Positions 9,060-16,029 of a stretch of DNA of 41,344 nucleotides are shown one piece after another (the first letter of the stretch is position 1; each line of letters starts with the position of its first letter). The stretch spans positions 1 to 41,344 of the forward strand of contig DDFD01000103.1 in NCBI GenBank assembly GCA_002337005.1, written 5' to 3'. The position numbers were made by a program, and so were the translations under genes. The stretch is from Flavobacteriales bacterium UBA1937. Its GTDB lineage: Bacteria > Bacteroidota > Bacteroidia > Flavobacteriales > Weeksellaceae. The notes under the pieces were generated by a model. That model searched no databases, was not told the origin of the DNA, and was given only the letters and a program-made list of their open reading frames with translations.

Positions 9060-9081
9060 AGGTTTTTACACGAAAAACCTT
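9059..9081. promoter_or_regulatory. Inverted repeat in the aspS promoter spacer
   Basis: A perfect 9-bp inverted repeat, AAGGTTTTT (9059-9067), loop ACACG, AAAAACCTT (9073-9081). It abuts the -7 element and fills the spacer upstream of it. The position suits a repressor operator. It lacks a T-tract, so a terminator is less likely. Confidence 0.4.
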
Positions 9082-9256
9082 TCAGACTTTTATACACATT
9101 GAAATCCGAATGTTTTTTTTGATCATAAATTTAGAAAATAAAAAGATTGATTAAAAATACTACACAATATTATAAATCAAAAAAAAAAAAGAGTTTTGTG
9201 GCATTAGTGATTTTTTATATAGATGTTTAGATGAAAAGGATGTTAATAAATACAAA

Positions 9257-9284
9257 AAAACTGACAAAAATTTTCGCCAGTTTT
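9257..9284 (-). terminator. Probable terminator of the DUF4870 gene
   Basis: AAAACTG (9257-9263) pairs with CAGTTTT (9278-9284). The minus strand continues into a T-run. It lies 30 bp beyond the stop codon. Confidence 0.6.
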
Positions 9285-9314
9285 CTTAAAATATGGGGTT
9301 ATTGAATGAATTAT

Positions 9315-9641
9315 TTAGTTAATAAAAGAAAATTTATTTTCAAACATTTTTCCAATTATAGGTAATGATGCTTCTTTTTCATTATTAGCGTTTATGATTC
9401 CTAAAATCATAAGAATGAAAATTGCATAACCAACAAAGCTTAAAAAAGCAAGTGATGGTACCATTCCTACTATTATTGTGATGGCAACATTAAAAATAAT
9501 AGATACGATTGTTAGACCTAAACTTTGATTTAAATGATAATTTACTAGACTGTTGTTTTTTGACTTGTCTCTGCTGAAAAATGCAATTAACCAACCAATT
9601 AAGGTGATGTAAGAGATGATTGCTAAAACTTTGTTACTCAT
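9315..9641 (-). CDS. DUF4870 small membrane protein
   Basis: A 108-residue protein of the DUF4870/Tic20-like group. It has three hydrophobic spans: ISYITLIGWLIAFF near the N-terminus, LTIVSIIFNVAITIIVGMV in the middle, and LSFVGYAIFILMILGIINA. The conserved NYHLNQSLGL lies between spans one and two, and the family ending is LPIIGKMFENKFSFI. Such proteins are usually annotated as unknown or 'import component' by distant similarity; no function is established. The promoter upstream carries helically phased direct repeats and lies next to the TPR/LuxR regulator gene, so regulated expression is plausible. Confidence 0.85.
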   Translation of the reverse strand: MSNKVLAIISYITLIGWLIAFFSRDKSKNNSLVNYHLNQSLGLTIVSIIFNVAITIIVGMVPSLAFLSFVGYAIFILMILGIINANNEKEASLPIIGKMFENKFSFIN

Positions 9642-9672
9642 ATTGTTTAATTTAATTAATAATTTTGTTCAG

Positions 9673-9680
9673 CAAAGGTA
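9673..9680 (-). promoter_or_regulatory. -7 element of the DUF4870 gene
   Basis: TACCTTTG on the minus strand, 31 bp before the ATG. No TTG at the -33 position, which is compatible with an activator-dependent promoter. Confidence 0.5.
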
Positions 9681-9711
9681 TTTACAATGGTATGAGAACT
9701 ATAATTTTTAC

Positions 9712-9750
9712 TGTCTATAATACGTCTATCAAGAAAAATTAGGCGTCTAT
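9712..9750 (-). promoter_or_regulatory. Three phased direct repeats upstream of the DUF4870 promoter
   Basis: On the plus strand TGTCTAT (9712-9718), CGTCTAT (9723-9729) and CGTCTAT (9744-9750) are spaced 11 and 21 bp apart, which is one and two helical turns. They lie just upstream of where the -33 region would be, the usual place for an activator. Binding protein unknown; the neighbouring TPR/LuxR regulator is one candidate. Confidence 0.4.
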
Positions 9751-9798
9751 TTAGCGACTACAATAATTTTATTTTATTGATTGTTAGTGAGTTATTAT

Positions 9799-11472
9799 TT
9801 ATGAAATTTCTTGTATAAATTGGTCTAAATCTTCATCTTTTCCTAAATTTAGTTTTTGTTTTATTCTATAACGAGCCATTCTTATGCTTTTGGGCTCTAC
9901 ATTCATTTGAGAGGCAATTTCTTTATTTGAGAGTTTCATCAATATGAAACCACAATATTTTAAATCTAATTGAGTGAGATTTTGGTTGGCTTTTTCTAAT
10001 AGCTTATTAAAAAACTCGGGATAAATGGTGTTGAAATTGGATTTGAATTTCTCAAAATCATCATCTACTAAAATGCCTTCGTCTATGGTTTTAAAAATTT
10101 TAGAATCTATGCTTTTGGGCGTTTGTAAGTTTTTTTCTAGTAATTTCTCTTTCAAATCGTTTAGAATTTCGTTTTTCTTTTCAAGATGTAAAACACTGCT
10201 CATCAATTCTTTCTGAACTTGACTTTTATCAATTTCTAATTTTTTATTTTTTTCAGAAATTAAGTGAAGTTTTAGTTTGCTATTTTTTTGATATTGAAAC
10301 CAAATGATTACCATTAATATAAAAGCTAAAATCATAATCAAAATATAAATTTTTTGGTTGAAATTTTTGGAAGTAAGCAAATTTATTTTTTCTTGTTTTT
10401 CCTTCATTTCGTATTTTATTAGGCTGTTTTGTATGGCTTTATTAATGTTTTCATCATTTAACTTTTCACTTAGTTCTTGGTATTTTTGATCTAAATGATA
10501 AAATCCTTCCCAATCTTTTTGTTTAGCAGCAATGTCTTTCAAATCTCTATAGAAAAGGATTTCTGTAGAAACTTCGGGATAAGATATTTTTTTAATTTCG
10601 TCTAAACCTTTGAGAAAGAAAATTTTTGCTTCATCGGTTTTACCGTTTTCCAACAAAACACTACCTTTTGCTCCGTAATAATTTCTAAAAATAGTTTGAT
10701 AATTGTATTTTTTTGCTATAGCTAATGCTTTATTCAAATAAAAATCACCATTTTGATCATTCTTGAACAACAAAAGATTGTACCCATAATTGAAATAAAG
10801 TGTTGCTAAGTAAAATTTCTGTTTAATTTCGGACTCATCTTTCACTAAATCAATAGTTTCTTTTAAGTAGTCTAACATTTGATTAGCATTGAATTTAGAC
10901 TTCTTGTCATTTGTTATATCATCTTTCATATAGTTGGCATAGCAAGTTCTAGCATTGATGATGAAGCCAATGTCTTTACTCTGGTTGGCTAAATTTAGCG
11001 CTTCGCCAAAAATGTTGGGATTTTGATATTTAGAAAAATAGGCTATAGAAACTGCAGCATCACTTGCGTAGCCAAAATTGTTGAGCTTTTTGAACATATT
11101 AAGACTCTCCAAGAAATATTTTGAAGAATGTTCATCATCATCTAACACTAAATAAAGACGAGCGGTGGCATATAAAAGAAAAGCCTCGCCTTCAGAAATA
11201 GTTCCTTTTTTGGAAAATTTTTCGGCTTCGGATATGTATTCTTTGGTTTTGTTGTAGTCTTTTTTTGTGATATAAGTTAGCGCGATTAAGGAATTGGAAA
11301 GAAGTTGGTTTTTATTAGAATTATTACTCTTTTTAATTTTATTTAAACTATTGATGGTATAGTTTAAGTTTTCATTTCTATTGTTAAATATTTCAATAGC
11401 GTTATTAGATTGCGCAAATAATAATGGCTGAAAAAGAAAGAAAGAAAAAAGTATAATTAGATTAGTTTTCAT
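9799..11472 (-). CDS. Membrane-anchored TPR protein with C-terminal LuxR-type HTH
   Basis: A 557-residue regulator of a kind common in Bacteroidota. In order: signal peptide or N-terminal anchor (residues 1-21, ending LLFAQS); TPR-like helical repeats, probably periplasmic (about 55-360); one membrane span (375-393, IYILIMILAFILMVIIWF); a coiled coil (about 400-450); and a LuxR/GerE-like HTH (about 498-545, LTQLDLKYCGFILMKLSNKEIASQ..., with IRMARYRIKQKL as the recognition helix region). The topology suggests that a periplasmic or envelope signal is passed to a cytosolic DNA-binding domain. The DNA target is unknown; phased repeats upstream of the adjacent DUF4870 gene are a candidate. A small hairpin lies just before its start codon (11479-11502). 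Confidence 0.85.
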   Translation of the reverse strand: MKTNLIILFSFFLFQPLLFAQSNNAIEIFNNRNENLNYTINSLNKIKKSNNSNKNQLLSNSLIALTYITKKDYNKTKEYISEAEKFSKKGTISEGEAFLLYATARLYLVLDDDEHSSKYFLESLNMFKKLNNFGYASDAAVSIAYFSKYQNPNIFGEALNLANQSKDIGFIINARTCYANYMKDDITNDKKSKFNANQMLDYLKETIDLVKDESEIKQKFYLATLYFNYGYNLLLFKNDQNGDFYLNKALAIAKKYNYQTIFRNYYGAKGSVLLENGKTDEAKIFFLKGLDEIKKISYPEVSTEILFYRDLKDIAAKQKDWEGFYHLDQKYQELSEKLNDENINKAIQNSLIKYEMKEKQEKINLLTSKNFNQKIYILIMILAFILMVIIWFQYQKNSKLKLHLISEKNKKLEIDKSQVQKELMSSVLHLEKKNEILNDLKEKLLEKNLQTPKSIDSKIFKTIDEGILVDDDFEKFKSNFNTIYPEFFNKLLEKANQNLTQLDLKYCGFILMKLSNKEIASQMNVEPKSIRMARYRIKQKLNLGKDEDLDQFIQEIS

Positions 11473-11543
11473 TAAAATGTGTTTGTTTTACTAAAAAAAC
11501 ACTAATTTATGAAAAAAAAGATCAATTTTTTTAATTTTTAAAA

Positions 11544-11753
11544 CTATTTTTCGGGAATATATTCTAATAAATCAGCAGGTGTACAATCCAAAGCTTTGCA
11601 AATGGCTTCTAAAGTAGAAAGTTTTATCGCTTTTGCTTTACCAGTTTTTAAAATGGAAAGATTGGCTTGTGTAATGCCAATTTTTTCTGCGAGTTCTTGC
11701 GATTGCATTTTGCGTTTGGCAAGCATTACGTCTATATTGATGATGATTGGCAT
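11544..11753 (-). CDS. Small Xre-family HTH regulator (YozG-like)
   Basis: A 69-residue Cro/CI-type helix-turn-helix protein consisting of the DNA-binding domain only. It has the usual pattern QELAEKIGITQANLSILKTGKAKAIKLSTLEAICKALDC, then a short tail DLLEYIPEK. It is the last gene of the operon, 4 bp after the second DUF2975 gene. DUF2975 membrane proteins paired with a small Xre regulator are a recurrent arrangement (YoaS/YozG in Bacillus), so it probably regulates this operon. A palindrome over the operon promoter (12993-13009) is the likely operator, by inference. Confidence 0.9.
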   Translation of the reverse strand: MPIIINIDVMLAKRKMQSQELAEKIGITQANLSILKTGKAKAIKLSTLEAICKALDCTPADLLEYIPEK

Positions 11754-11757
11754 AATT

Positions 11758-12360
11758 CTAAATTGTTAAATCGTTTTCGGATTGAAGTTCGTAGCCTTTT
11801 TTGAAGAAAGCGATCATGAAAAATATAATAATTCCTAAGCTTAAAAATATAAAATTGATGTACAATAAATCAGCGCTCATTTTTAAATTTAGATTGTAAA
11901 ACCAGTTGATTATTTCGATCGGTACATAAATGATACTTAGCCAAGCTAATTTTTTGAACCAATTAATAGTTTTTACAGTGAAAACTTGTTCTCTACTTAA
12001 TGCATTTGTGATTTTGTAGCACACAAAAATGAAGATAGTAAAAAAACTTATACCAATTAAATTACTAATCATAAAATTCTTGGAGTAAACACCTGTTAAT
12101 AAATTTTGTGTAGTGAACGGATAAAAGATTTTAAACTTTAAAACGTCTTTTAGTGGATTTATATATTCATTTTTTGTCCAGCCTACATCGTTCCCAAGAA
12201 GAAAATATTCTGATAAGATATTGCTACCCGTTTTGTATTTATAGTAAAGCACAGAAAAACCAATGATTTCGTACAAAAAATGAAAAGCAATAAATATAAA
12301 AAGTAAGAAAAAGAAATAACTTAAGTACTTTGATACTGAGTTTTTACCGATTAGTTTCAT
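11758..12360 (-). CDS. DUF2975 membrane protein, copy 2
   Basis: A 200-residue protein with four predicted membrane spans (about residues 13-35, 93-115, 130-150, 163-186). It belongs to DUF2975, whose members are mostly of unknown function and lie beside small Xre regulators. Its N-terminus (MKLIGKNSVSKYLSY) and C-terminus (AFFKKGYELQSENDLTI) match the upstream gene closely while the middle differs, marking the two as tandem paralogues. It is 11 bp from the upstream paralogue and 4 bp from the Xre gene, so one transcript is likely. Confidence 0.8.
   Translation of the reverse strand: MKLIGKNSVSKYLSYFFFLLFIFIAFHFLYEIIGFSVLYYKYKTGSNILSEYFLLGNDVGWTKNEYINPLKDVLKFKIFYPFTTQNLLTGVYSKNFMISNLIGISFFTIFIFVCYKITNALSREQVFTVKTINWFKKLAWLSIIYVPIEIINWFYNLNLKMSADLLYINFIFLSLGIIIFFMIAFFKKGYELQSENDLTI
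11780..11814. repeat. 35-bp identical block shared by the DUF2975 paralogues (copy in second gene)
   Basis: This block is identical to 12394-12428 and lies in the same place at the 3' end of both genes. The flanking 40 bp are also highly similar, unlike the gene bodies. Confidence 0.85.
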
Positions 12361-12371
12361 AATTATTTGTT

Positions 12372-12956
12372 TTAAATGGTTAAATCATTTTCCGATTGAA
12401 GTTCGTAGCCTTTTTTGAAGAAAGCGATGATGAAGAATATGATTACTCCTAAAAAAAGAAAAGCAAAACAAGTCATAAGTATTGATAAATCTATGTTTGC
12501 ATTGAAAATATAACCCCAAATAAAGTACAAAAGTGGAGCGTAAAGTATATTGATGACAGAAAAAATAGAGAGTAGTTTTATGATTTTTGCTGTAAAAATA
12601 TTCTGATGGCTTAACTCTTTAAAAACTCTGTATGAAAAAAAGAAAAATAAACAAAAGAAGATGTGTTGAAAAGTGTGAAAAACGAAAGTTCTGAGAGTGA
12701 AAAATCCCATCATCATTTGAATGTTTGAAAAAGGATATTTGAACTTGAAGTGAACTTCAAATTCATGAGGAACTAATTGAGGCGTTTTCGCAACTTCTAC
12801 TATTTCTGATAAAAAATTTTGAGAATAAGTCCAGTTGTAATATCCTACACCAAAAGTAAAAAACATATAAATTGATTTTACGGTTAGAATAATAAACAAC
12901 GTTAGAAATAAATACGATAAACCTGTTGAGATTGATTTTGGTCCGATGATTTTCAT
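12372..12956 (-). CDS. DUF2975 membrane protein, copy 1
   Basis: A 194-residue paralogue of the next gene in the operon, with the same four-span plan: N-terminal span at about 12-32, further spans at about 90-110 and 125-147, and the last at about 157-178. It begins MKIIGPKSISTGLSY and ends in the same AFFKKGYELQSENDLTI tail. It is the first gene of a three-gene unit with its paralogue and a small Xre regulator. Function unknown; the pairing with Xre suggests a small regulated membrane module. The promoter has a full consensus -7 and a palindrome over the -33 position. Confidence 0.8.
   Translation of the reverse strand: MKIIGPKSISTGLSYLFLTLFIILTVKSIYMFFTFGVGYYNWTYSQNFLSEIVEVAKTPQLVPHEFEVHFKFKYPFSNIQMMMGFFTLRTFVFHTFQHIFFCLFFFFSYRVFKELSHQNIFTAKIIKLLSIFSVINILYAPLLYFIWGYIFNANIDLSILMTCFAFLFLGVIIFFIIAFFKKGYELQSENDLTI
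12394..12428. repeat. 35-bp identical block shared by the DUF2975 paralogues (copy in first gene)
   Basis: Identical to 11780-11814. Together with near-identity of the adjacent bases, this points to recent duplication or gene conversion limited to the 3' ends. Confidence 0.85.
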
Positions 12957-12977
12957 AGATTTAATATTTTGTTATCG

Positions 12978-13006
12978 CAAATATATGAATAATTATTGTA
13001 AAACAA
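12978..13006 (-). promoter_or_regulatory. Promoter of the DUF2975-DUF2975-Xre operon
   Basis: On the minus strand, TTG (13004-13006), an 18-bp spacer, then TATATTTG (12978-12985). The start codon is 22 bp downstream. Confidence 0.65.
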
Positions 13007-13009
13007 TAA
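12993..13009. promoter_or_regulatory. Palindrome over the -33 region, candidate Xre operator
   Basis: TTATTGT (12993-12999), AAA, ACAATAA (13003-13009): a perfect 7-3-7 palindrome that includes the -33 TTG of the operon. Placement and symmetry fit autoregulation by the small Xre protein encoded at the end of the operon. Confidence 0.5.
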
Positions 13010-13059
13010 AAATATTCTTATTTTGATAAAAATTTGTTTTTTAGGAGTTTGTTTTTGCG

Positions 13060-13189
13060 TGAGGGCGTAACCGAAAATCCCGCAGTAAGTGATGGCTAAA
13101 GCTTTGGAACGAGGAATTGCAGGTGAAGACCGACTTTTTGTTTTTTTTAAGGATTAGGTTTTGGCAAAAAACAAAAAGGCACGCCCTCA
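13060..13189. repeat. 130-bp nested palindromic element
   Basis: The outer ends TGAGGGCGT (13060-13068) and ACGCCCTCA (13181-13189) are perfect inverted repeats. A second inverted repeat of 13 bp lies inside near the right end: CTTTTTGTTTTTT (13134-13146) and AAAAAACAAAAAG (13166-13178). Base composition is more GC-rich than the surroundings and no frame is convincing. It sits between divergent genes, upstream of the bTHX promoter. It looks like a dispersed flavobacterial REP/MITE-type element; a structured RNA is the alternative. Confidence 0.6.
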
Positions 13190-13215
13190 TTATTTTTTAA
13201 GATGATAAATTACAG

Positions 13216-13246
13216 TTTGTGTAGGATAGATAATTTTTTAACTTTG
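13216..13246 (+). promoter_or_regulatory. Promoter of the bTHX gene
   Basis: TTTG (13216-13219), a 19-bp spacer and TAACTTTG (13239-13246). This is close to the full Bacteroidota sigma factor consensus and fits a highly expressed ribosomal protein gene. Confidence 0.75.
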
Positions 13247-13276
13247 TAAGAACCAATCATTTAAAAACTAATTTTT

Positions 13277-13501
13277 ATGGGAAAAGGAGACAAAAAAACA
13301 AGAAAAGGTAAAATCACGCAAGGTAGTTATGGCAAAACAAGACCTAGAAAATCTTCGAAATTTGTAGTTCCTGCTAAAGTAGAAAAACCTAAAAAAGAAA
13401 CAACTCCAAAAGTGGAAAAACCGAAAAAGGCAGAGAAACCAACCGAGGAGGTGGTAGCGGAAAAACCAAAAACCACTAGAAAGAAAAAAACCGAAGAATA
13501 A
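13277..13501 (+). CDS. Small-subunit ribosomal protein bTHX
   Basis: A 74-residue very basic protein. The N-terminal part MGKGDKKTRKGKITQGSYGKTRPRK is the bTHX signature; in Thermus, Thx lies in a pocket at the head of the 30S subunit and stabilises RNA packing. The conserved core ends by about residue 30. The rest is a low-complexity tail of Lys/Pro/Glu repeats (VEKPKKE, VEKPKKAEKP, AEKPKTTRKKK), longer than the core itself. It has a near-consensus promoter, and its terminator stem includes the last codons and the stop. Confidence 0.88.
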   Translation: MGKGDKKTRKGKITQGSYGKTRPRKSSKFVVPAKVEKPKKETTPKVEKPKKAEKPTEEVVAEKPKTTRKKKTEE

Positions 13502-13514
13502 TCTTCGGTTTTTT
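13485..13514. terminator. Bidirectional terminator overlapping the bTHX stop codon
   Basis: A 13-bp perfect stem (13485-13497 with 13502-13514) and a 4-nt loop that contains part of the stop codon. A and T tracts on both sides serve bTHX and the convergent DUF937 gene. Confidence 0.88.
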
Positions 13515-13537
13515 ATGTTTTTTCAGAATTTATGAAA

Positions 13538-14182
13538 TTACTTGCCACCAAGAATACCTCCTAAAAGGTCGCCTAAACCACCACTTTGTTTTTGGTTTCC
13601 ACCACCAAGAACGCTTCCTAGGATATCACCAAGTCCGCTGCCTGATTGCTGACCACCACCTAGAACACTTCCTAAAATGTCATTAAGAGGATTAGATGGT
13701 TGTGCCTGAGCTTGTTGTTGTGCGCCACCAAGAATGCCGCCTAATAAATCACCAAGACCGCCTGCATTTACACCATTAGCTTGTTTTTGCTGGCCAATAT
13801 ATCCCATAATTACAGGAGCTAGCATTGCTAAAATAGGACCTATTTTGTCCATAGAAATCCCAGTGTTTTGAGATAGTTGGTTTTCTACAGTAGCTTTTTG
13901 TCCACCAAAAATATGGTCTAGAATAGAACCACCTTCTACTTCTCTTTCTACTGCTGAGGTAGGATTATTAAGGATAGAACCATCATGGTCTTTGTCTAAT
14001 GCTTTATTAAGCGCTTCCGCTTCGTTAGCGTCTTGAGATTTGTTTTTAAGATAAGAAATAATTAATGGAGCAGCTACTGCAAGTAGTGCAATAATTTGTC
14101 CTTTGCTGATTCCGAATTTGTTTTCGGCTTGTTCTGCAACTTGGTTTCCTGTATTACCTGTGATAAGGTCAATTAAACTCAT
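13538..14182 (-). CDS. DUF937 protein with glycine-rich repeats
   Basis: A 214-residue protein. DUF937 features are an N-terminal MSLIDLITGNTGNQVAEQAENKFG segment, a hydrophobic helix (IIALLAVAAPLIISYL, about 31-46) and a second similar unit (IGPILAMLAPVIMGYIGQQ, about 114-132). The last 75 residues contain four imperfect repeats of the type GLGDLLGGILGG separated by Q/S-rich linkers. Function of DUF937 is not established (YidB-like proteins belong to the same group). No signal peptide. Monocistronic, convergent with bTHX. Confidence 0.85.
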   Translation of the reverse strand: MSLIDLITGNTGNQVAEQAENKFGISKGQIIALLAVAAPLIISYLKNKSQDANEAEALNKALDKDHDGSILNNPTSAVEREVEGGSILDHIFGGQKATVENQLSQNTGISMDKIGPILAMLAPVIMGYIGQQKQANGVNAGGLGDLLGGILGGAQQQAQAQPSNPLNDILGSVLGGGQQSGSGLGDILGSVLGGGNQKQSGGLGDLLGGILGGK

Positions 14183-14224
14183 ACTGTGTTTTTTAATTGT
14201 TAATAATTTATTTTATAGTGAACC

Positions 14225-14232
14225 AAATGTAT
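14225..14232 (-). promoter_or_regulatory. -7 element of the DUF937 gene
   Basis: TACATTTG on the minus strand, 42 bp before the ATG. No clear -33 TTG. Confidence 0.45.
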
Positions 14233-14309
14233 CAAAATTTATACCTAATTGAATTAAAATTTTAAAAATAATTTATTATGTTAAATGCGGGTTTTTAAAC
14301 TAAAAATTT

Positions 14310-14819
14310 CTAATTTTTAAAAATTGGTACATTACTACAAGCTTCACCAAACATCAAAGATTTTACAATCGGTTTCAGTTTTTCTACCAATTCTATATAG
14401 GCATTTTCGGGGATGTCTTCTTCGCTACAACCTTTTACCAAAACGCGTTTTGTAGCTAATTCTGAGAAATTATAACTAGAAATTGCTTCGTGCATTAAGA
14501 TAACTTCTAAATCTTTTTTACTGCCATAAATTACTTTTTTAGCCACTCCTGTTAACTTAGAAGTGATGAGAAAATATGCCCAAATAGGGATAATAGCATC
14601 TGTAGAACAATAGACATAAACATAAGCTTCACTATAAATTTCTGTATCTATTTCTGCTACTTTTTCTCGGAAATCTTTTTCTTTTAGAATCATTTCCATA
14701 AAGAGAAAATCTTTGAGATCTATCCCCATTCTTTTGCCTTTAGGAGAAAGTTCTGATAAATCAAAATTTACCAAACCGCTTTCTGCTACTTTATTTTTTA
14801 TTTCAAAATCTTCTGACAT
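14310..14819 (-). CDS. DUF2480 family protein
   Basis: A 169-residue soluble protein matching DUF2480, a family largely confined to Bacteroidota. Recognisable parts are the N-terminal VAESGLVNFDLSEL, the middle VYCSTDAIIPIWAYFLI with a conserved cysteine, and the C-terminal RVLVKGCSEEDIPENAYIELVEKL. No known catalytic motif; function unknown. It is divergent from lpxB and their -7 elements sit back to back, so the two promoters may compete. Confidence 0.85.
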   Translation of the reverse strand: MSEDFEIKNKVAESGLVNFDLSELSPKGKRMGIDLKDFLFMEMILKEKDFREKVAEIDTEIYSEAYVYVYCSTDAIIPIWAYFLITSKLTGVAKKVIYGSKKDLEVILMHEAISSYNFSELATKRVLVKGCSEEDIPENAYIELVEKLKPIVKSLMFGEACSNVPIFKN

Positions 14820-14829
14820 TTTTTATTGT

Positions 14830-14837
14830 TATCTTTG
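14830..14837 (+). promoter_or_regulatory. -7 element of lpxB
   Basis: TATCTTTG, giving a leader of roughly 80 nt before the lpxB ATG at 14923. It lies only 2 bp from the opposite-strand -7 element of the DUF2480 gene. Confidence 0.4.
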
Positions 14838-14839
14838 AG

Positions 14840-14847
14840 CAAAATTA
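14840..14847 (-). promoter_or_regulatory. -7 element of the DUF2480 gene
   Basis: TAATTTTG on the minus strand, 20 bp before the ATG at 14819. Confidence 0.45.
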
Positions 14848-14922
14848 ATTAATTATAATTTGAAATCTGTGGTTTGATATTTGAAATTGATAAAATCACT
14901 TATCGCACATCATCCATCACTT

Positions 14923-16029
14923 ATGAAATATTATATCATTGCAGGAGAAGCTTCGGGAGATTTGCATGCTTCTAATCTTATGAAAGCCATTTTACAGAAA
15001 GATCTTAACTCAGAATTCAGATTTTGGGGAGGAGATTTAATGGAAAAAGTAGCCAACCAAAAACCAGTGAAACACTATAAAGAATTAGCTTTTATGGGAT
15101 TTTTGGAAGTTGCAATGAACATTAAAACCATCCTAAAAAATATAAAACTTTGTAAAGAAGATATTAAAAATTATCAACCAGATGTTTTGGTTTTGGTAGA
15201 TTATCCTGGATTCAATTTAAGAATTGCAGAATTTGCCAAAAGTATTGGTATTAAAGTAGTTTATTACATTTCTCCTCAATTGTGGGCTTGGAAAGAAGGC
15301 AGGGTAGAAACCATCAAAAAATATGTGGACGAGATGCTGGTTATTCTTCCTTTTGAGAAAGATTTTTACAAAAAACATCAGGTTGAAGCACATTTCGTAG
15401 GTCATCCATTATTAGATGCGATTTCTGATTTACCAAAAATTTCTACAGAAAATTTCAAAAAAGAATATGGTTTAAATGATAAAGAAATCATCGCTCTTTT
15501 GCCAGGTTCTCGCGAACAAGAAGTAGAAAAAATGCTAAGTATAATGCTTTCTGTACGAGATTTTTTTAAAAATTATCAATTTGTAATTGCAGGTGCACCA
15601 AGTTTACCCAAAGAATTTTACCAGAAATTTGTAGATGACGATGTGCATTTTGTTTCTAATAAAACTTACGATTTATTGAGGTGTTCTAGAGCTGCTTTGG
15701 TAACTTCAGGAACGGCAACTTTAGAAACAGCGTTGCTAAACGTTCCGGAAATTGTATGCTACAGAACCAGCACTATTTCTTACGAAATTGGGAAACGTGT
15801 GGTGAAAAATATTAAATTTATTTCTCTTGTGAATCTCATTATGGATAGAGAAATTGTAAAGGAACTCATTCAAAAAGAATTAAATACAGAAAATCTAGTA
15901 ACCGAACTTGCCTTGGTTTTAGAAGGACAAAAACGCGACGAAATGCTCAAAAATTATGAGCTTTTGAGAGAGAAACTCGGTGGAAAAGGAGCTAGTGAAC
16001 ACGCTGCAGAAATTATTACACAAAGATGA
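14923..16029 (+). CDS. lpxB: Lipid-A-disaccharide synthase
   Basis: LpxB condenses UDP-2,3-diacylglucosamine with lipid X to form the lipid A disaccharide at the inner face of the inner membrane. The ATG at 14923 gives 368 residues starting MKYYIIAGEASGDLHASN, the expected N-terminus. An in-frame TTG at 14881 would only add 14 residues unlike the family. Further motifs are LVDYPGFNLRIAEFAK, YYISPQLWAWKEGR, ALLPGSREQEV and VTSGTATLETALLNVPEIVCYR (GT19 donor-binding region). Length is normal. The stop overlaps the next start as ATGA, so the following DinB-like gene is translationally coupled. Confidence 0.96.
   Translation: MKYYIIAGEASGDLHASNLMKAILQKDLNSEFRFWGGDLMEKVANQKPVKHYKELAFMGFLEVAMNIKTILKNIKLCKEDIKNYQPDVLVLVDYPGFNLRIAEFAKSIGIKVVYYISPQLWAWKEGRVETIKKYVDEMLVILPFEKDFYKKHQVEAHFVGHPLLDAISDLPKISTENFKKEYGLNDKEIIALLPGSREQEVEKMLSIMLSVRDFFKNYQFVIAGAPSLPKEFYQKFVDDDVHFVSNKTYDLLRCSRAALVTSGTATLETALLNVPEIVCYRTSTISYEIGKRVVKNIKFISLVNLIMDREIVKELIQKELNTENLVTELALVLEGQKRDEMLKNYELLREKLGGKGASEHAAEIITQR

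Larger units (their letters stand above)
8982..9314. other. Intergenic region between aspS and the DUF4870 gene
   Basis: This stretch holds the aspS leader (about 65 nt), its -7 element and the adjacent inverted repeat. Further right are a 12-base A-run at 9179-9190 and the terminator of the DUF4870 gene. The AT-rich rest shows no reading frame or RNA gene that I can support. Confidence 0.6.

Noticed and set aside
9179..9190. 12-base A-run as a phase-variable tract
   Set aside because: It is more than 450 bp from a start codon on the relevant strand and not in a gene or promoter that I can identify.
14881..14922. TTG start extending LpxB by 14 residues
   Set aside because: The extension is unlike the family; the ATG at 14923 begins directly at the conserved MKYYIIAGEASGD.
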